Shown: one piece after another, positions 23,596 through 34,603 of the stretch
Position numbering within the stretch: position 1 is the first letter of the stretch
Layout: each line of letters opens with the position of its first letter
DNA from: Capsicum annuum
Taxonomy: Eukaryota; Streptophyta; Magnoliopsida; Solanales; Solanaceae
Assembly (NCBI RefSeq): GCF_002878395.1
Contig: NC_061119.1
Span: 11,466,919-11,530,918, forward strand
DNA length: 64,000 nucleotides
Direction of reading: 5' to 3'
The notes under the pieces: model-generated
Database searches by the model: none
What the model was told of the DNA's origin: nothing
What the model saw: the letters and a program-made list of their open reading frames with translations, nothing else
Translations under genes and position numbers: made by a program

Positions 23596-25220
23596 TACTA
23601 TCATAAGCATAATTCATACATAAATTAAAGTGCGGAAGATATATTGAAATTAAGGAAATCTCATAATCAAGTTATGTCAATAATGTTAAGACAATACAAT
23701 GACCAAATCTCGTCCACGAAGCCTCTACTGAATACTAATTGTCTAGGCCGGGACAAGGCCCCCGGCTGGACCATAAACTGAAAGAAGTCAACATATGAAT
23801 AAATTTTTTTCGAAAGATGGACGGGTCACCAACTCTGTCATTATCACAATTGTTCTGCTGATGTGATGGATCATGGGACTATACCTCAAAACTTGTATTG
23901 TATGGGTCAATACATGAAAAGTATTGGTATGTAGAACTAACCAAAAATAATATATATTTCATGTAAAATAATTAAGATCATTGTGAAAACGATTTAGGAT
24001 AATACTCATTGCCCCCGGTAAAATTTTTACATATTTATATAGAAATACAACAAAATTGATTATAATGTATTGTTAAGCACCCATTGACACAAATGACTGT
24101 TGGGTGTTTTGGCTTTGTTGTGGAACTTAAGAATCTTGATATCTAAAGTGGTATGGTATGAGTTCGATTCCTAGTAGCAATACACTTTTTTTTTTCTTTT
24201 TTTCCTTAAAGGAAGTGAGCACCCATAATCTTCAAATATATATAAACACATGGATATAATTCAAAAGTTTCAAAACATTCTTGTAAAACATAAACTCAAC
24301 TCTTTCTGCTTTATCTTAATTCTAGGCTAGACCACACAGCTCTGAAAAACATCTTATGGGATATATGGAATCCGTCCTTGACTTGGCGGTCAAGCCCCCA
24401 ACCCAAGTTTTTTGCAAAGATTGGAGTCTCTGATCTCTGATACGCCAAAGGGCACAAAGCAAGCGTATAGTCCATATTTCAAGACATAATAGACCCGCGT
24501 CGGCAAAACACGATTTTGGACAATGAGTTATCTGAACTCGTGCCTTATTAACCATCTAGCCCTCTTAGAGTCCATTTTTAGCCTTTATAAAACATGCATC
24601 TTACTCAAGACATAGTCTAAAGTCTGAAAATCTGTAGTATGTTCTGCTCTGGATCTGTCATGGCATTTATCTGATTTGGTATTGTCATACCAAGACTTGG
24701 AAATCATATAAGACATATCATATCATGCCATAGTTTTTCATTTAAAAACACGTTATTTGACCACCAAAAAGATTTACATATCACAAGAGAGTTCTTATTT
24801 CAAAAGCACATGAATACTTATGTAAAAACACTCTCCTTTCAAGAACTTAACACAGGGTGGCCATCCCTTTCATCAATCACATGCAATTCTTTCATTTAAC
24901 ACAAAAAATATTTATAAAACAAGAAAACACCCTTTCATTGGATCATAAAATAATGTCAATCCATAAATGATAGCAAAATATTTGAACTCAAGCTTTTAAA
25001 TCATCCTTTTGAGCAATCCATAACATGTTAAGACAAATATATTTCATGACGAGAGAGAAAATTTCATAAATCTTGCTCTCATATCCATTCTCGAAAATCC
25101 ATAACACATATAAACATGAATATAACTCAAGTTATGGAAAACCCCATAGTAAATACTATATTTCATCATAAAATGAGGTTCATAATGCATGCCATTCAAA
25201 CAATTTCAAAATCTAGTATA
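23596..25220. other. Intergenic region with probable decayed transposons
   Basis: No intact gene. GC-richer patches near 23695-23780 and 24350-24500 look like old LTR-element DNA but show no domain. At 24157-24167 a GAGTTCGATTCC box followed by a T run suggests a tRNA-derived SINE fragment. Confidence 0.4.
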
Positions 25221-26141
25221 TGATACAAGTCAAATGGCCGCCTTAGCTTTCGATGACATCATTCAAAGTCACTACGTGAAGAATCAAGCTTTGGTCGCAT
25301 AGAGGGCACATGATCATACTTGGAGAGGTTGCCTTGAGCACGCCATTAAACAAAACCGAGTGTGAAAGATTGCTTAGAGCCTTGAAGACTTGAGGACTCT
25401 AGGGTTTGGACCACACTTGGTGGTTCACGATTTTGGTTCCCTTTATTAAGGGCATTTTGGTCACTTAGCCTTGAGGGCATTTTAGCCATTTAGACTTGTC
25501 TAAATGACACTCCATGGTCGCCCCACCTCATTAAGGACATTGGAGTCATTTTGTTTTTTTTTTTGTAATATACTATATATAGTCTCTTTTAGGTCTTTTC
25601 TCATTAGTTTGTGAATGATAAAACTATAAGACATTGAAAATCCTCTCTTGAGAGTAGAACACCTTGGTGTAGTTCTTAGTAAGGCTTTGATTAGCCATTG
25701 TGGTTTAGGGCTTGGAAAAGTCAATATTGTTCTTTGCTTGAAAATGATGGATCTTGAGGTGAGTTGATTCTCTTGGCGGTCACCGTAAGAGTGTGGTGTT
25801 GTTGTTACATTCATTAGGGGTTTTTGAGTTTAATATACTCTTTAGTTCCTAATCTTTGTAATAATTTATGTCTCACTATCTATCTTTACCTTTCTTGCAA
25901 TTGTGTTAGTGTTTGTATCTTGTAATCTTTTGTTCTTGTTGAATTCAAATCTTGTGTTTATTGTCTTCATCTTGTTCTTGTTGTATTGTTGCTGTTTTGA
26001 TATTAAAATACCTTGTAAACTCGTGATACTTGTGTTGTTGTTGATGGCCGAAACTAGCACTCAAAGGGGTCATCGGGTTGCTCTCAATTTGTGGACTATT
26101 TTAGTGTAGTTTTTATGCCTTCCGTAATCTTTCTTATATCA
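25221..26141 (+). repeat. 5' LTR
   Basis: 921 bp, TG...CA. Aligns along its whole length with 29726-30641; differences are mostly point changes and small indels. It contains a TG/TTG-rich stretch (25880-26060). Confidence 0.87.
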
Positions 26142-26145
26142 TTTT

Positions 26146-26157
26146 GTATCAGAGCAT
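26146..26157 (+). promoter_or_regulatory. Primer-binding site, initiator-Met tRNA type
   Basis: GTATCAGAGC, a few bases after the 5' LTR, matches 10 bases of the common plant site TGGTATCAGAGC; the first two bases are changed. Confidence 0.65.
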
Positions 26158-27279
26158 GGCTTGATATTGTTACCACAAGATCAATCTGGGGCTCGTAAAC
26201 TTGAAAATAAAAAAAAAAAAAAAAAGGTGTTAGAAAATTGAAAAATAAAAAAGAAGCAAATTTGCCTATTTTTGTGTCTTGGCCGAAATTATGTTGTTGT
26301 TGTTGTTTTGGCTGAGATTCTGTCTAGATCTATGTGTGTTTTGCTTGTCTTAGTTGTTTGTTGTGTTAGTTTTCTTTCTCTCGTACACTTCTTGAGTCTT
26401 AATCCAAATTCTTGAGCTAAGTTTCAAGTTGTGTGGTGGTAATTATTGGATGGCTTGTTGTTGTTGTTCTTGGAGTTCATCTTGTTGTGTTGAAGAAGTA
26501 GTTTCAAAGGGTTGTTTGATCTTGAAACAATAAAAGAAGAGTGAGACTTTTGTTTTTCTTGGAAATATCCTCAAGATATCACTAAAGTGGTAAAAAAACA
26601 AAAGACATCCCAAAAGTTTAGTTACTACAAAAGAGTAAGACCACTTTTCTAGGTTGTCCAAAAGGGGAAAGAGGACAAAACATCCAAAAAGGTTGTCTTG
26701 CTAAATTAGTGCAAGTAGGTGAAAGACTTTTTAAACCTTGAAAAAGAAGTCTAAGACCTTTTTTGCCTATACTTTAACCGAAACCTCTTCTTCCAAATGT
26801 GAAAGTAAACAACTAAATTCTTGAAACAAAAATTTTTCAACTTCAAAAGCATTCCAGCGACCAATAGTCGAGTGCCACATCATCATAATCTCAAGAGTTG
26901 GAATTCCTAGTTTCTTTTCTTTGTTCCATTGGTTTCAACTTTGTTGACTCTTATACTAATTGGAAACTAGTAAATACCTACTAAGTTGTAAATTAGTTTT
27001 TGAGTACGTTCTTCGTGTTAATGTTATTTTTGTGTTTTTCTCATTTTTAACTCGTAGTAAATTTTATTTTTTTGTGTCTTGAGTCGATCAAATAAGAATC
27101 TATTCCGGTTGCCAAGTAGAATTGACATCCTATTGACTACCGGAGTATAAGCAACTTTCAATATTCGCCGCTCCAATTGTGAGAATCACAAAGGTGAGTG
27201 TATACGAGTGTTGGTGAGGAGCTTTAACTACTAATCTTGTTTGTTCATTGTGTAGGTACAAAGGTGATATAAGGAGAAC

Positions 27280-28114
27280 ATGTATTTAATAGCCGGGGAT
27301 TATTATGACTACAACATGGGAGACTATGATTGTAGTGAGGGGTTTTGTGGCTACGAAGTTGAGGAAGATTACGGCGGCTATGAAAATAGCCATGATCAAA
27401 ACTTGGGCCGATTTGAGGGACACAGTTTTAGGGGAGAAAATGAGGGGAATGAAGTACCTAGTGCTTATGGTGAATTTGGAGATGATGTAGGACCTCGTGA
27501 TGGTTCTTATGATAAGTTGGGGTGTGTGAGGAGTCTTACACTTTCGACTCCGAATCTAGATTTGGTGTTAGGTATAACCCTTTCATTCGCAAAGCTTATG
27601 AGAGCTATGATGAGAGTACACGTGAGGAGTGTGAAAATTTATTTTCTTTACCTTGTAGTACTTCTTATCAAGATCGACATGGTGTGAATGGTTATCCTAG
27701 CTATAGTAAAGGTTGTCCCCAAGAAGAAGAGGATATGCATCTCCAAAATCAATGGGTAATCATGTGCCTTACAATGTTGATTCGAGAAGGAGTTTACACT
27801 CCGAAAAGGTGACCATTTGTGGGATATCGGGCTACCTCATTGTGTTAAATGATAGGTACTATAGAAACTACATCTTTCCATTCATGGTTTACTACTTGGG
27901 GCTGTTTCGAGAGTCTTTACTTGTTCCATACTTCTTGAACGGGTTTAAGGTTACCGAGAGGGTGAGGGTTATCTTCTCCCAATTTTATTATCGTGAGGAG
28001 GTGTGGTGCAATGTTTTTCTCTTAACTTATGGTCATGTGGGCTTGGGTGCCGATTGGTTTGCACAACATAAAGTTCCAAATGTGCAAAATTGGCCTAATA
28101 TTTTAAGAGACTGA
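27280..28114 (+). pseudogene. Degenerate gag-protease-like ORFs of the LTR element
   Basis: Reading frames change at least twice. 27280-27520 encodes an acidic Tyr/Gly/Asp-rich segment (DYYDYNMGDYDCSEGFCGY). 27522-27700 encodes a second piece. 27800-28110 encodes RVRVIFSQFYYREEVWCNVF followed by GADWFAQHKV, which weakly resembles the end of a Gypsy aspartic protease, where a LLGRPW motif normally stands. The catalytic DTG is not visible. Assignment to Gypsy is a guess. Confidence 0.5.
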
Positions 28115-28466
28115 TGGGGAAATTGCCTTATGACGTACATTCTGCCCGGCCGCAAAGAAAAGTGCTAACCTACTCCAATCTAAATGATGACGAGAGATAA
28201 AAGATTGAGAGGAGTAAGGGTGCACAAGGTGGTAATCTGAGAGTGGAAAAAGAGAGGTTGTGTAGAGTGAAGTGAGAGAATTACTACCAAACCAAGCTAA
28301 CATTGTTTGTCCTTCTATTTCTGAGGATATTTGTGTAGGTACCGATATGACAAGTGAATGAGAGAAATGCCAATTTACTGACCAAGCTTGTGGAGGACCT
28401 TCACAACACGGCAAAGGAGAGTCTACTCAAGAACTTCAAGGTAAAATAGCTAACTCTTACACTTTT

Positions 28467-29550
28467 GTGCGTGTGAATGATAATTGTGTGGCTAGTAGCC
28501 CATTGGGTATGAGTTGTAGCTTACTTACTTGTGAGTCTAGTGATTTTTTGCCTCTTGTTGATGATGTACATGTTGTGAGTGTGGATACACTAGTTGATCC
28601 TATTGATGATGAAATTGACTTTTCTTGTAAGAGTAATTTATTTCCACCTAGTTTTGAAGCCAATATGTTGAATGAAAGTACATCGTCTTGTGTAATTAGT
28701 GTCGATAAACTTATGTGTGAAACTTTCGCGCCACTTGAGGTTATATGTGATGTGCTTAATAGAACTCAAGTGAGTGACGTATTTAAAAATGTTGGTCAAC
28801 AAAATGGGAGTGAACCCGAGAGCTATTCTTGGGATAATCTTGTACTTGAAATCTCTTTGAAACTTGATATTGATCTTATGGAGAGTGATAATGTGTTTGT
28901 TCCGAATCTGTCCGTGAAATAGACCATGCTCTCTTTAGGTATAATGTCTTGTTTGAAGATGATATAAACACTTCTAATATACACCGTGGTGAAAATGATG
29001 GTATAGCTTGCCTTGGAAGCTATAGCCTATATGCTTACCCACTATGGTGTGACAGCATTCCTCCTAAAGATAGAAATCTCTTCTTGAAGGATGAGAATAA
29101 TTTTAAGGGTAAGGAATATGTGGTCTTGGAAACTACTTCTCCTTCTAGTTTGTGTGACTTTATTGTTGAGAGTACTCATGGTGATGATTGAGAAACTAGT
29201 AGTGAGTACACACATGAGGGCACCTTAGTAGAAGTCAACTTGAGTGAGAAACTAGTAGTAAGTACACACATGAGGGCACCTTAGTAGAAGTCAACTTGAG
29301 TGATACCTTTCTCTACTCTCTATTTGATTTGGATGATATGTATGCTATTGTAGAGAGTATGCCGTTTAGTTTGGGTGGAGACCACGGGAAAGGGGAGTGT
29401 TGTTTAGACCCATGTCTATGGACACTCTTCCCGTTTGACCCCGGTGCCAAATGTAGAAATGGTGATGTTGGTGCACCCAACTTGTTGCTTGGTCTACATG
29501 ACAAGCAAAGTGTCACTCTTGGTGAATCTCATAACCAAATCATTTTTTAA
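28467..29550 (+). pseudogene. Unrecognised ORFs inside the LTR element
   Basis: Three open stretches (28467-28922, 151 codons; 28949-29191, 80 codons; 29296-29550, 84 codons) follow one another on the element's coding strand. The first is rich in Ser, Val and Asp (SSDFLPLVDDVHVVSVDTLV). None resembles RT, RNase H or integrase. A 56-bp unit is tandemly duplicated at 29191-29302 between the second and third. They may be a spacer ORF of a Gypsy element that lost its polymerase; I do not recognise them. Confidence 0.45.
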
Positions 29551-29725
29551 TAGTTCATTCAAAGGATCCTTGGTTATACTTCAAGTATGTGCCGCCTTGG
29601 CTTGATGATGTTTATTATTGTGCTAACCCTAACCCTCATGCCATGAGGATGTTGTGCTTGTTTGCCCTTTCTCTAGTTTTGCAAGGTACGGATTCGAGGT
29701 CGAATCATTTTCAAGAAGGGGAGGA

Positions 29726-30641
29726 TGATACAAGTCAAATGGTCGCCTTAACTTTCGATGAAGTCATTCGAAGTCACTACGTGAAGAATCAAGCTTTGGT
29801 CGCATAGAGGGCACGGGATCATACTTGGAGGGGTCGCCTTGAGCATGCCATTAAACAAACCCGAGTGTGGAAGATTACTTGGAGCCTTAAAGACTTGAGG
29901 ACTCTCGGGTTTGGGCCACACTTGGTGGTTCACGATTTTGGTTCCCTTTATTAAGGGTATTTTGGCCACTTATCCTTAGGGCATTTTGGTTATTTAGACT
30001 TGTCTAAATGAAACTCCATGGCCGTCTCACCTCATTAAGGGCATTGGAGTCATTTTGTCTTTCTTTTGTAATATACTAAATATTGTCTCTTTTAGGTCTT
30101 TTCTTATTAGTTTATGAATGATGAAACTATGAGACACTGAAAATCCTCTCTCTTGAGAGTAGAACACCTTAGTGTAGTTCTTATTTAGGGCTTGGATTAA
30201 CCATTGTAGTTTAGGGCTTGGAAAAGCCAATATTATTCTTTACTTGGAAACAGTGGATCTTGAGGTGAGTTGATTCCCTTGACGGTCACCGTAAGAGTGT
30301 GGTGTTGTTGTTACATTCATTAGGGTTTTTTGTGTTTAATATACTCTTTAGTTCCTAATTTTTTTAATAATCTATGTCTCACTATCTATCTTTACCTTTC
30401 TTGCAATTGTGTTAGTGTTTGTATCTTGTAATTGTTTGTTTTTGTTGAATCCGAATCTTGTGTTCATCTTGTTCTTGTTGTATTATTGTTGTTTTGGTGT
30501 TAAAACAGCTTGTAAACTAGTGATACTTGTGTTGTTGTTGATGGCCGAAACTAGCACTGACCAAAGGGGTCCTCGGGTTGCTTTCAATTTGTGGACTGTT
30601 TTAGTGTAGTTTTTGTGCCTTCTGTGGTCTTTCTTGTAGCA
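29726..30641 (+). repeat. 3' LTR
   Basis: 916 bp, TG...CA, preceded directly by the purine tract. Partner of 25221-26141. Confidence 0.87.
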
Positions 30642-32578
30642 ATTATATATACATACATATACACTTTAAAGCTTGTTTAAAACTTTAAACTTACGCTCAT
30701 GAGAGTTAAGATAGTCCCACATACCTTTTTGATGAACAATCTTCGAGGTATCTTTAATCTAATACTTGAAAGTATGAGTTTTGAAAGAAACCCTAATTTT
30801 TTTCTCCCTTGAGAGTGGAGAGGAGAAGGAGCGATGAGAAACTGACATCTAATGGGCAAATAGCGTTTAAATTGTGTTTTAAGTCGTGGGGGTAGGGTTT
30901 GAGGTGAGAAAAAGACCAAAATATCCCTAAAAAACTGATTAAAAATTGCAGAAATTTTCAATTGATGACTTAGTTGATAGCTTTTCAACTAGTTGATGAC
31001 TTATCAACTTAGTCATCAACCTCTAGCTGGGCTTGGACACTTTCTGGTTAAGGTTGATGACTTAGTTAATAGCTTGTCAACTGGTTGATGGCTTATCAAC
31101 TTAGTCATCACCTTCTCTAAATGATTTAGGGTATTTTCTGGTTAAGGCTGACGACTAGGTTGATAGCTCGCCACTTAGTTAACAACTTATCACTCAAGTC
31201 GTCACCTTGTTGACAAACATTCACTCCGAAGTAAAATGAGCATACTTTTCTACTCCGATATCGGATTAAGGTGAAACTAGATGCGTTGAAAAAAAGACTC
31301 GAAGATCTTTCATTTGATATAAAGTAGGACACCTAACTCATCATATTCTAGGAGTAATAGTCGTTGGAAGTTGACCCAAATTGAAACGTCCACTCAAACT
31401 CTATCGATAGAAAAATCCTCCACTCCTCTTTGAGTTAGGAGATTTTTATGATCTCACTCGACCTCCAAAGATGTTACCACCCTTTAGATTTGACCATCAC
31501 ACTTATATTATATTAACATAGAATCGTTAGGTTTAGTTTTATACACGTAGAAACGACTGTTCAAATTCTAACCCGAAAATGTGGAGTGTTACAAATGTCT
31601 TGTGAAAAAGTTGCGTTTGTTTTCTGAAAATTTATTTTCTTGAGTTAGTTTGTTTTTTGAAATTTTTTTAGTTTAGTTAGATAACTTTAAATTTCAAGCA
31701 ATCCTTTTTTTGTTTTAAAGTTTCTTATTTGGTGCCGATACAACTTTTTAGTAAGAACTTGAATGCGCACCTAAAGTTCTACTTTTGAGGGTAAATTCGC
31801 AAATAACCATTTCAGTCGTTATAAAAAATCTCTTGAAAAGTAGATGTTGTCGTAGAGTTTCAATTACTACAACATATCAGTAGAATTTCACAAAATAGAA
31901 TAAGAGAGGGTAGAGTGTGTGCCGAGCTTATCTCTACCTTAGAGGGAGAGAGAATACTTTCGATAGACCCTCAATTGTGGAATTTAAAATGTCATAACAA
32001 TGACTAATTTTCAAAGATATTGCCAAAAAAAAATCAAGAAATATTGTTTCTCTGGAAAACGTTTCCTACCAAAGACGACTATAATCTTATATCAGCATAG
32101 TTTAACTTTTAAGCATACCTAGTTATTTGCACAAGATCAAGGAAAATTTCTTCAGATTAAAGCCATTGACCTAAGTACGAAGGTGGTTAGAGGCTTGCCA
32201 TGGATGGTTTCAGACGAGGTAGAGATAGGTCGAAAAAATATTGGAGGAAAGTGATTGAGCGACATGAAGTAGTTACAGCTTAAAGAGGCCAAGATCCTTG
32301 ATAGGAAGGTGTGGAGGACGCGGATTAGGGTAGAAAGTTAGTAGGTAGGTGTGCGTCTTTACTAGTAGGAAGGAGTTCTTTGTTTGGCGATTTTACCTGT
32401 AGTCTAAGTGTTGTGAATGTGTCTTGGAGTTACTTATTCGTGGTGTTTCAGGAATGTTTCTGATTTTGGATAGGTAGTTCATAGTATTACTGAGTGTCTT
32501 GTTTCTTCTATTATCTAGTGGCGTGTTATCATATTTTGTTCTTTGTTTTTATTTTCTCTGCTTACTATGATTTCTCAT
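30642..32578. repeat. Spacer with three 92-94-bp repeats holding a small palindrome
   Basis: Units begin at 30962, 31054 and 31148 with TTGATGACTTAGTTGATAGC or a variant. Each holds GTTGATGACTTATCAACTTA followed by GTCATCAAC, which can fold back on itself. The rest (31330-32578) has phrases typical of decayed LTR elements (for example GTGGAGTGTTACA near 31580) but no coding domain. Confidence 0.6.
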
Positions 32579-32698
32579 CAGTCGAGGATCTATCGAAAAC
32601 AATCTCTCTACTTTATCTGAGGTAGTGATATGAACTGTGTACACCTTACTCTCCCCAGACCCCACTTTGTGGAAATACCCTACATATGTTGTTGTTGC
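32579..32698 (+). repeat. TS-type SINE 3' region
   Basis: CAGTCGAGGATCTATCGAAA, CAATCTCTCTAC, GAGGTAGTG, CCCCAGACCCCAC and a TATGTTGTTGTTG tail, in family order. Confidence 0.75.
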
Positions 32699-32984
32699 AG
32701 AGCAATTGGCCTAGGTAGATACTACATCACACATTTTAAATGATTTAATTTAGCAACAAAAAGATTGTTTATTGACGAGTCTTCACCATTGTCGTACTGA
32801 ACTAACTCAACTAGCAGAAATGGCAGGTATCATAATTATAGCACTATAGTACAACATTGCAGTGGGGACAATCATTGACTAATAATAATATACTAGTAGC
32901 AAGTGAACAATTGGCCTAGTCTGTTTGGACTGTTTCCATTCTACATATTCCCTCACATGACTGCTTTCTTTCCGACCAACTTCC

Positions 32985-33555
32985 GCGCACCTCGACTACT
33001 TTATTGAGCACGTGTTGCTCCCCAGCAATACAAGTACCAAATTGCGTACCTCAGCTACTTCATCGAGCACTTGCTACTTCTCACTGACACGAGTATCAAG
33101 TTGCACTCTTTAGTTCACCCGGTTGTCTCCCACCAACACAAATATCAAGCTCGTACTTCAACTACTTCATCGAACATGTGTTCCATCACCACCATGCACA
33201 ATTTTGCTGCTTCATCGAGCATGTGTTACCTCCCACCAACACGAGTACCAAGTTGCAGATCTCACTTGCTTCATCAAGCACATGCCTTCGACCAACACAA
33301 GTATCAAGTTGTGCACTTCAGCTGCCTTATCAAGCACATGCTATCTCCCACCAATTCAAGTATCAAGCTACGCACCTCAACTACTTCGTCGAGCATGTGT
33401 TACCTCTCACCAACACAAGTACCAGGCTGCACAACTCTGCTACTTCTCACGAGCACGTATTATGTACCTCCTACTAACACAATTACCTAGTTGTGCAACT
33501 CAACTACTTTATGGAACTCATGCTATCTCCCTCCAACATAAGTACCACATAACTG
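32985..33555. repeat. Minisatellite, unit about 60 bp, roughly 9 copies
   Basis: Recurring phrases CCACCAACACAAGTACCAAG, TGCGCACCTCAACTACTTC and ATCGAGCACATGTTACCTC, 50-70 bp apart. Copies differ by many point changes. All three plus frames are open over long stretches (up to 151 codons), but the peptides change character with each unit and nothing suggests a protein. Confidence 0.82.
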
Positions 33556-33647
33556 TCCATATCATTGTCCCCTTTTAACCCTTTCCAACTAGAACTTCAC
33601 ATGGCATACTCAATTGCCAAAATTTCCAAGCCAACATTTATCATTTA

Positions 33648-34095
33648 CGAGTCGTTTGGTAGAGTGTATAAGAATAGTGGAAAATATGGTGTGTTGGTAA
33701 TGCTTGTATTAGTAATGCTTGCATTAGTTATGCTTGTGCTTTTCTTATGCAGTATTTGGTTTGGTGTATTAAAAATAACATGAATTAAATAATTTCTTTA
33801 AAAAAGAAAAATTTTACAAAAATATCCTCCATATATATGTTAGAAAGAATGTGAAAATTTTTTTGTGGGATAATAGTGTCTTTAATCATGTTAATGCATG
33901 TATTGGATCCATTGCATTGCTAATACCATGGATTTTGAGGTATTAGTATTACACACCTTAATACACAATAAAATGTATAACTAATGCAAGCATTAGTTAT
34001 ACATAGGGTGCAAAAGTATACCAAACAAGGTATTAGTAATACACATTAAACTAATGCATGCATTAGTTTTCTAATACACTCTACCAAACGACCCC
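33648..34095. mobile_element. PIF/Harbinger-type MITE
   Basis: Ends CGAGTCGTTTGGTAGAGTG and, reverse-complemented, GGGGTCGTTTGGTAGAGTG. Flanked by TTA at 33645-33647 and 34096-34098, the 3-bp duplication of this superfamily. The inner repeats ATTAGTTATGCTTG and TGCATTAGTTTA pair further. 448 bp, no ORF of note. Confidence 0.85.
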
Positions 34096-34259
34096 TTAAT
34101 ATTTGTGCATTTACATAAAAATTATTAAGCTCAAAAAGAAAAAAGAAAACACATACAACAAAAGAAAAAGATAAGAAAAAGGAGCCCCTAAGGCCCCTCT
34201 TTCACCAAACCCCACTTAAGCATCTCCCTTCCCGGCCTCAGCAAAGTCTGCAGCAATTC

Positions 34260-34594
34260 TGTTGGTTTAAAACCTTTAAAGGAAAATAACGCAAGAATTC
34301 AATAGTCAAAAGTTAGCCGCTGAAACAGAGATGAGAGTTTAAAGAAGAGAATATGCAGAACAGTTGATTTTCTCTTGTAAAGCCGTCTTTATTGATTATC
34401 AAATTAACAACTTAAATAGTTGCTATTACAACTAAAAATAGGACAAAGAAACAACCTATTTCTACCAAAATCAAAATAATTAATTAGTTTCCTACCAAAG
34501 ATAAGACTCCTAAATTAACTAGGATTGTATGTAAAAAAACAAGAGAGAAAAAAAAAACAGAGAAAGACGTGCATTCCTAAAGCAAATCTCAACA
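34260..34594 (-). repeat. 3' LTR of Copia element
   Basis: 335 bp, aligns to 38717-39033. It is longer mainly through extra bases around AACAAGAGAGAAAAAA near 34538-34556. Confidence 0.93.
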
Positions 34595-34603
34595 CTCCTT
34601 GCT

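Larger units (their letters stand above)
25221..30641 (+). mobile_element. Non-autonomous LTR retrotransposon, 5.4 kb
   Basis: Two long direct repeats (25221-26141 and 29726-30641) both begin TGATACAAGTCAAATGG and end in CA. A primer-binding-like site (GTATCAGAGC) follows the first, and a purine tract (AAGAAGGGGAGGA, 29713-29725) precedes the second. The 3.6-kb interior has degenerate gag/protease-like ORFs but no reverse transcriptase, RNase H or integrase that I can find. The 5-bp flanks (GTATA, ATTAT) do not match, so the target duplication is lost or one end has recombined. Confidence 0.85.

Noticed and set aside
24322..24555. 77-codon minus-strand ORF
   Set aside because: No recognisable domain, no splice context; in decayed repeat DNA.
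25500..25814. 104-codon minus-strand ORF, with a similar one at 30027-30230
   Set aside because: Antisense of the two LTR copies; shared only because LTRs are duplicated.
33071..33578. Overlapping ORFs of 99-151 codons in three frames
   Set aside because: Minisatellite composition explains them.
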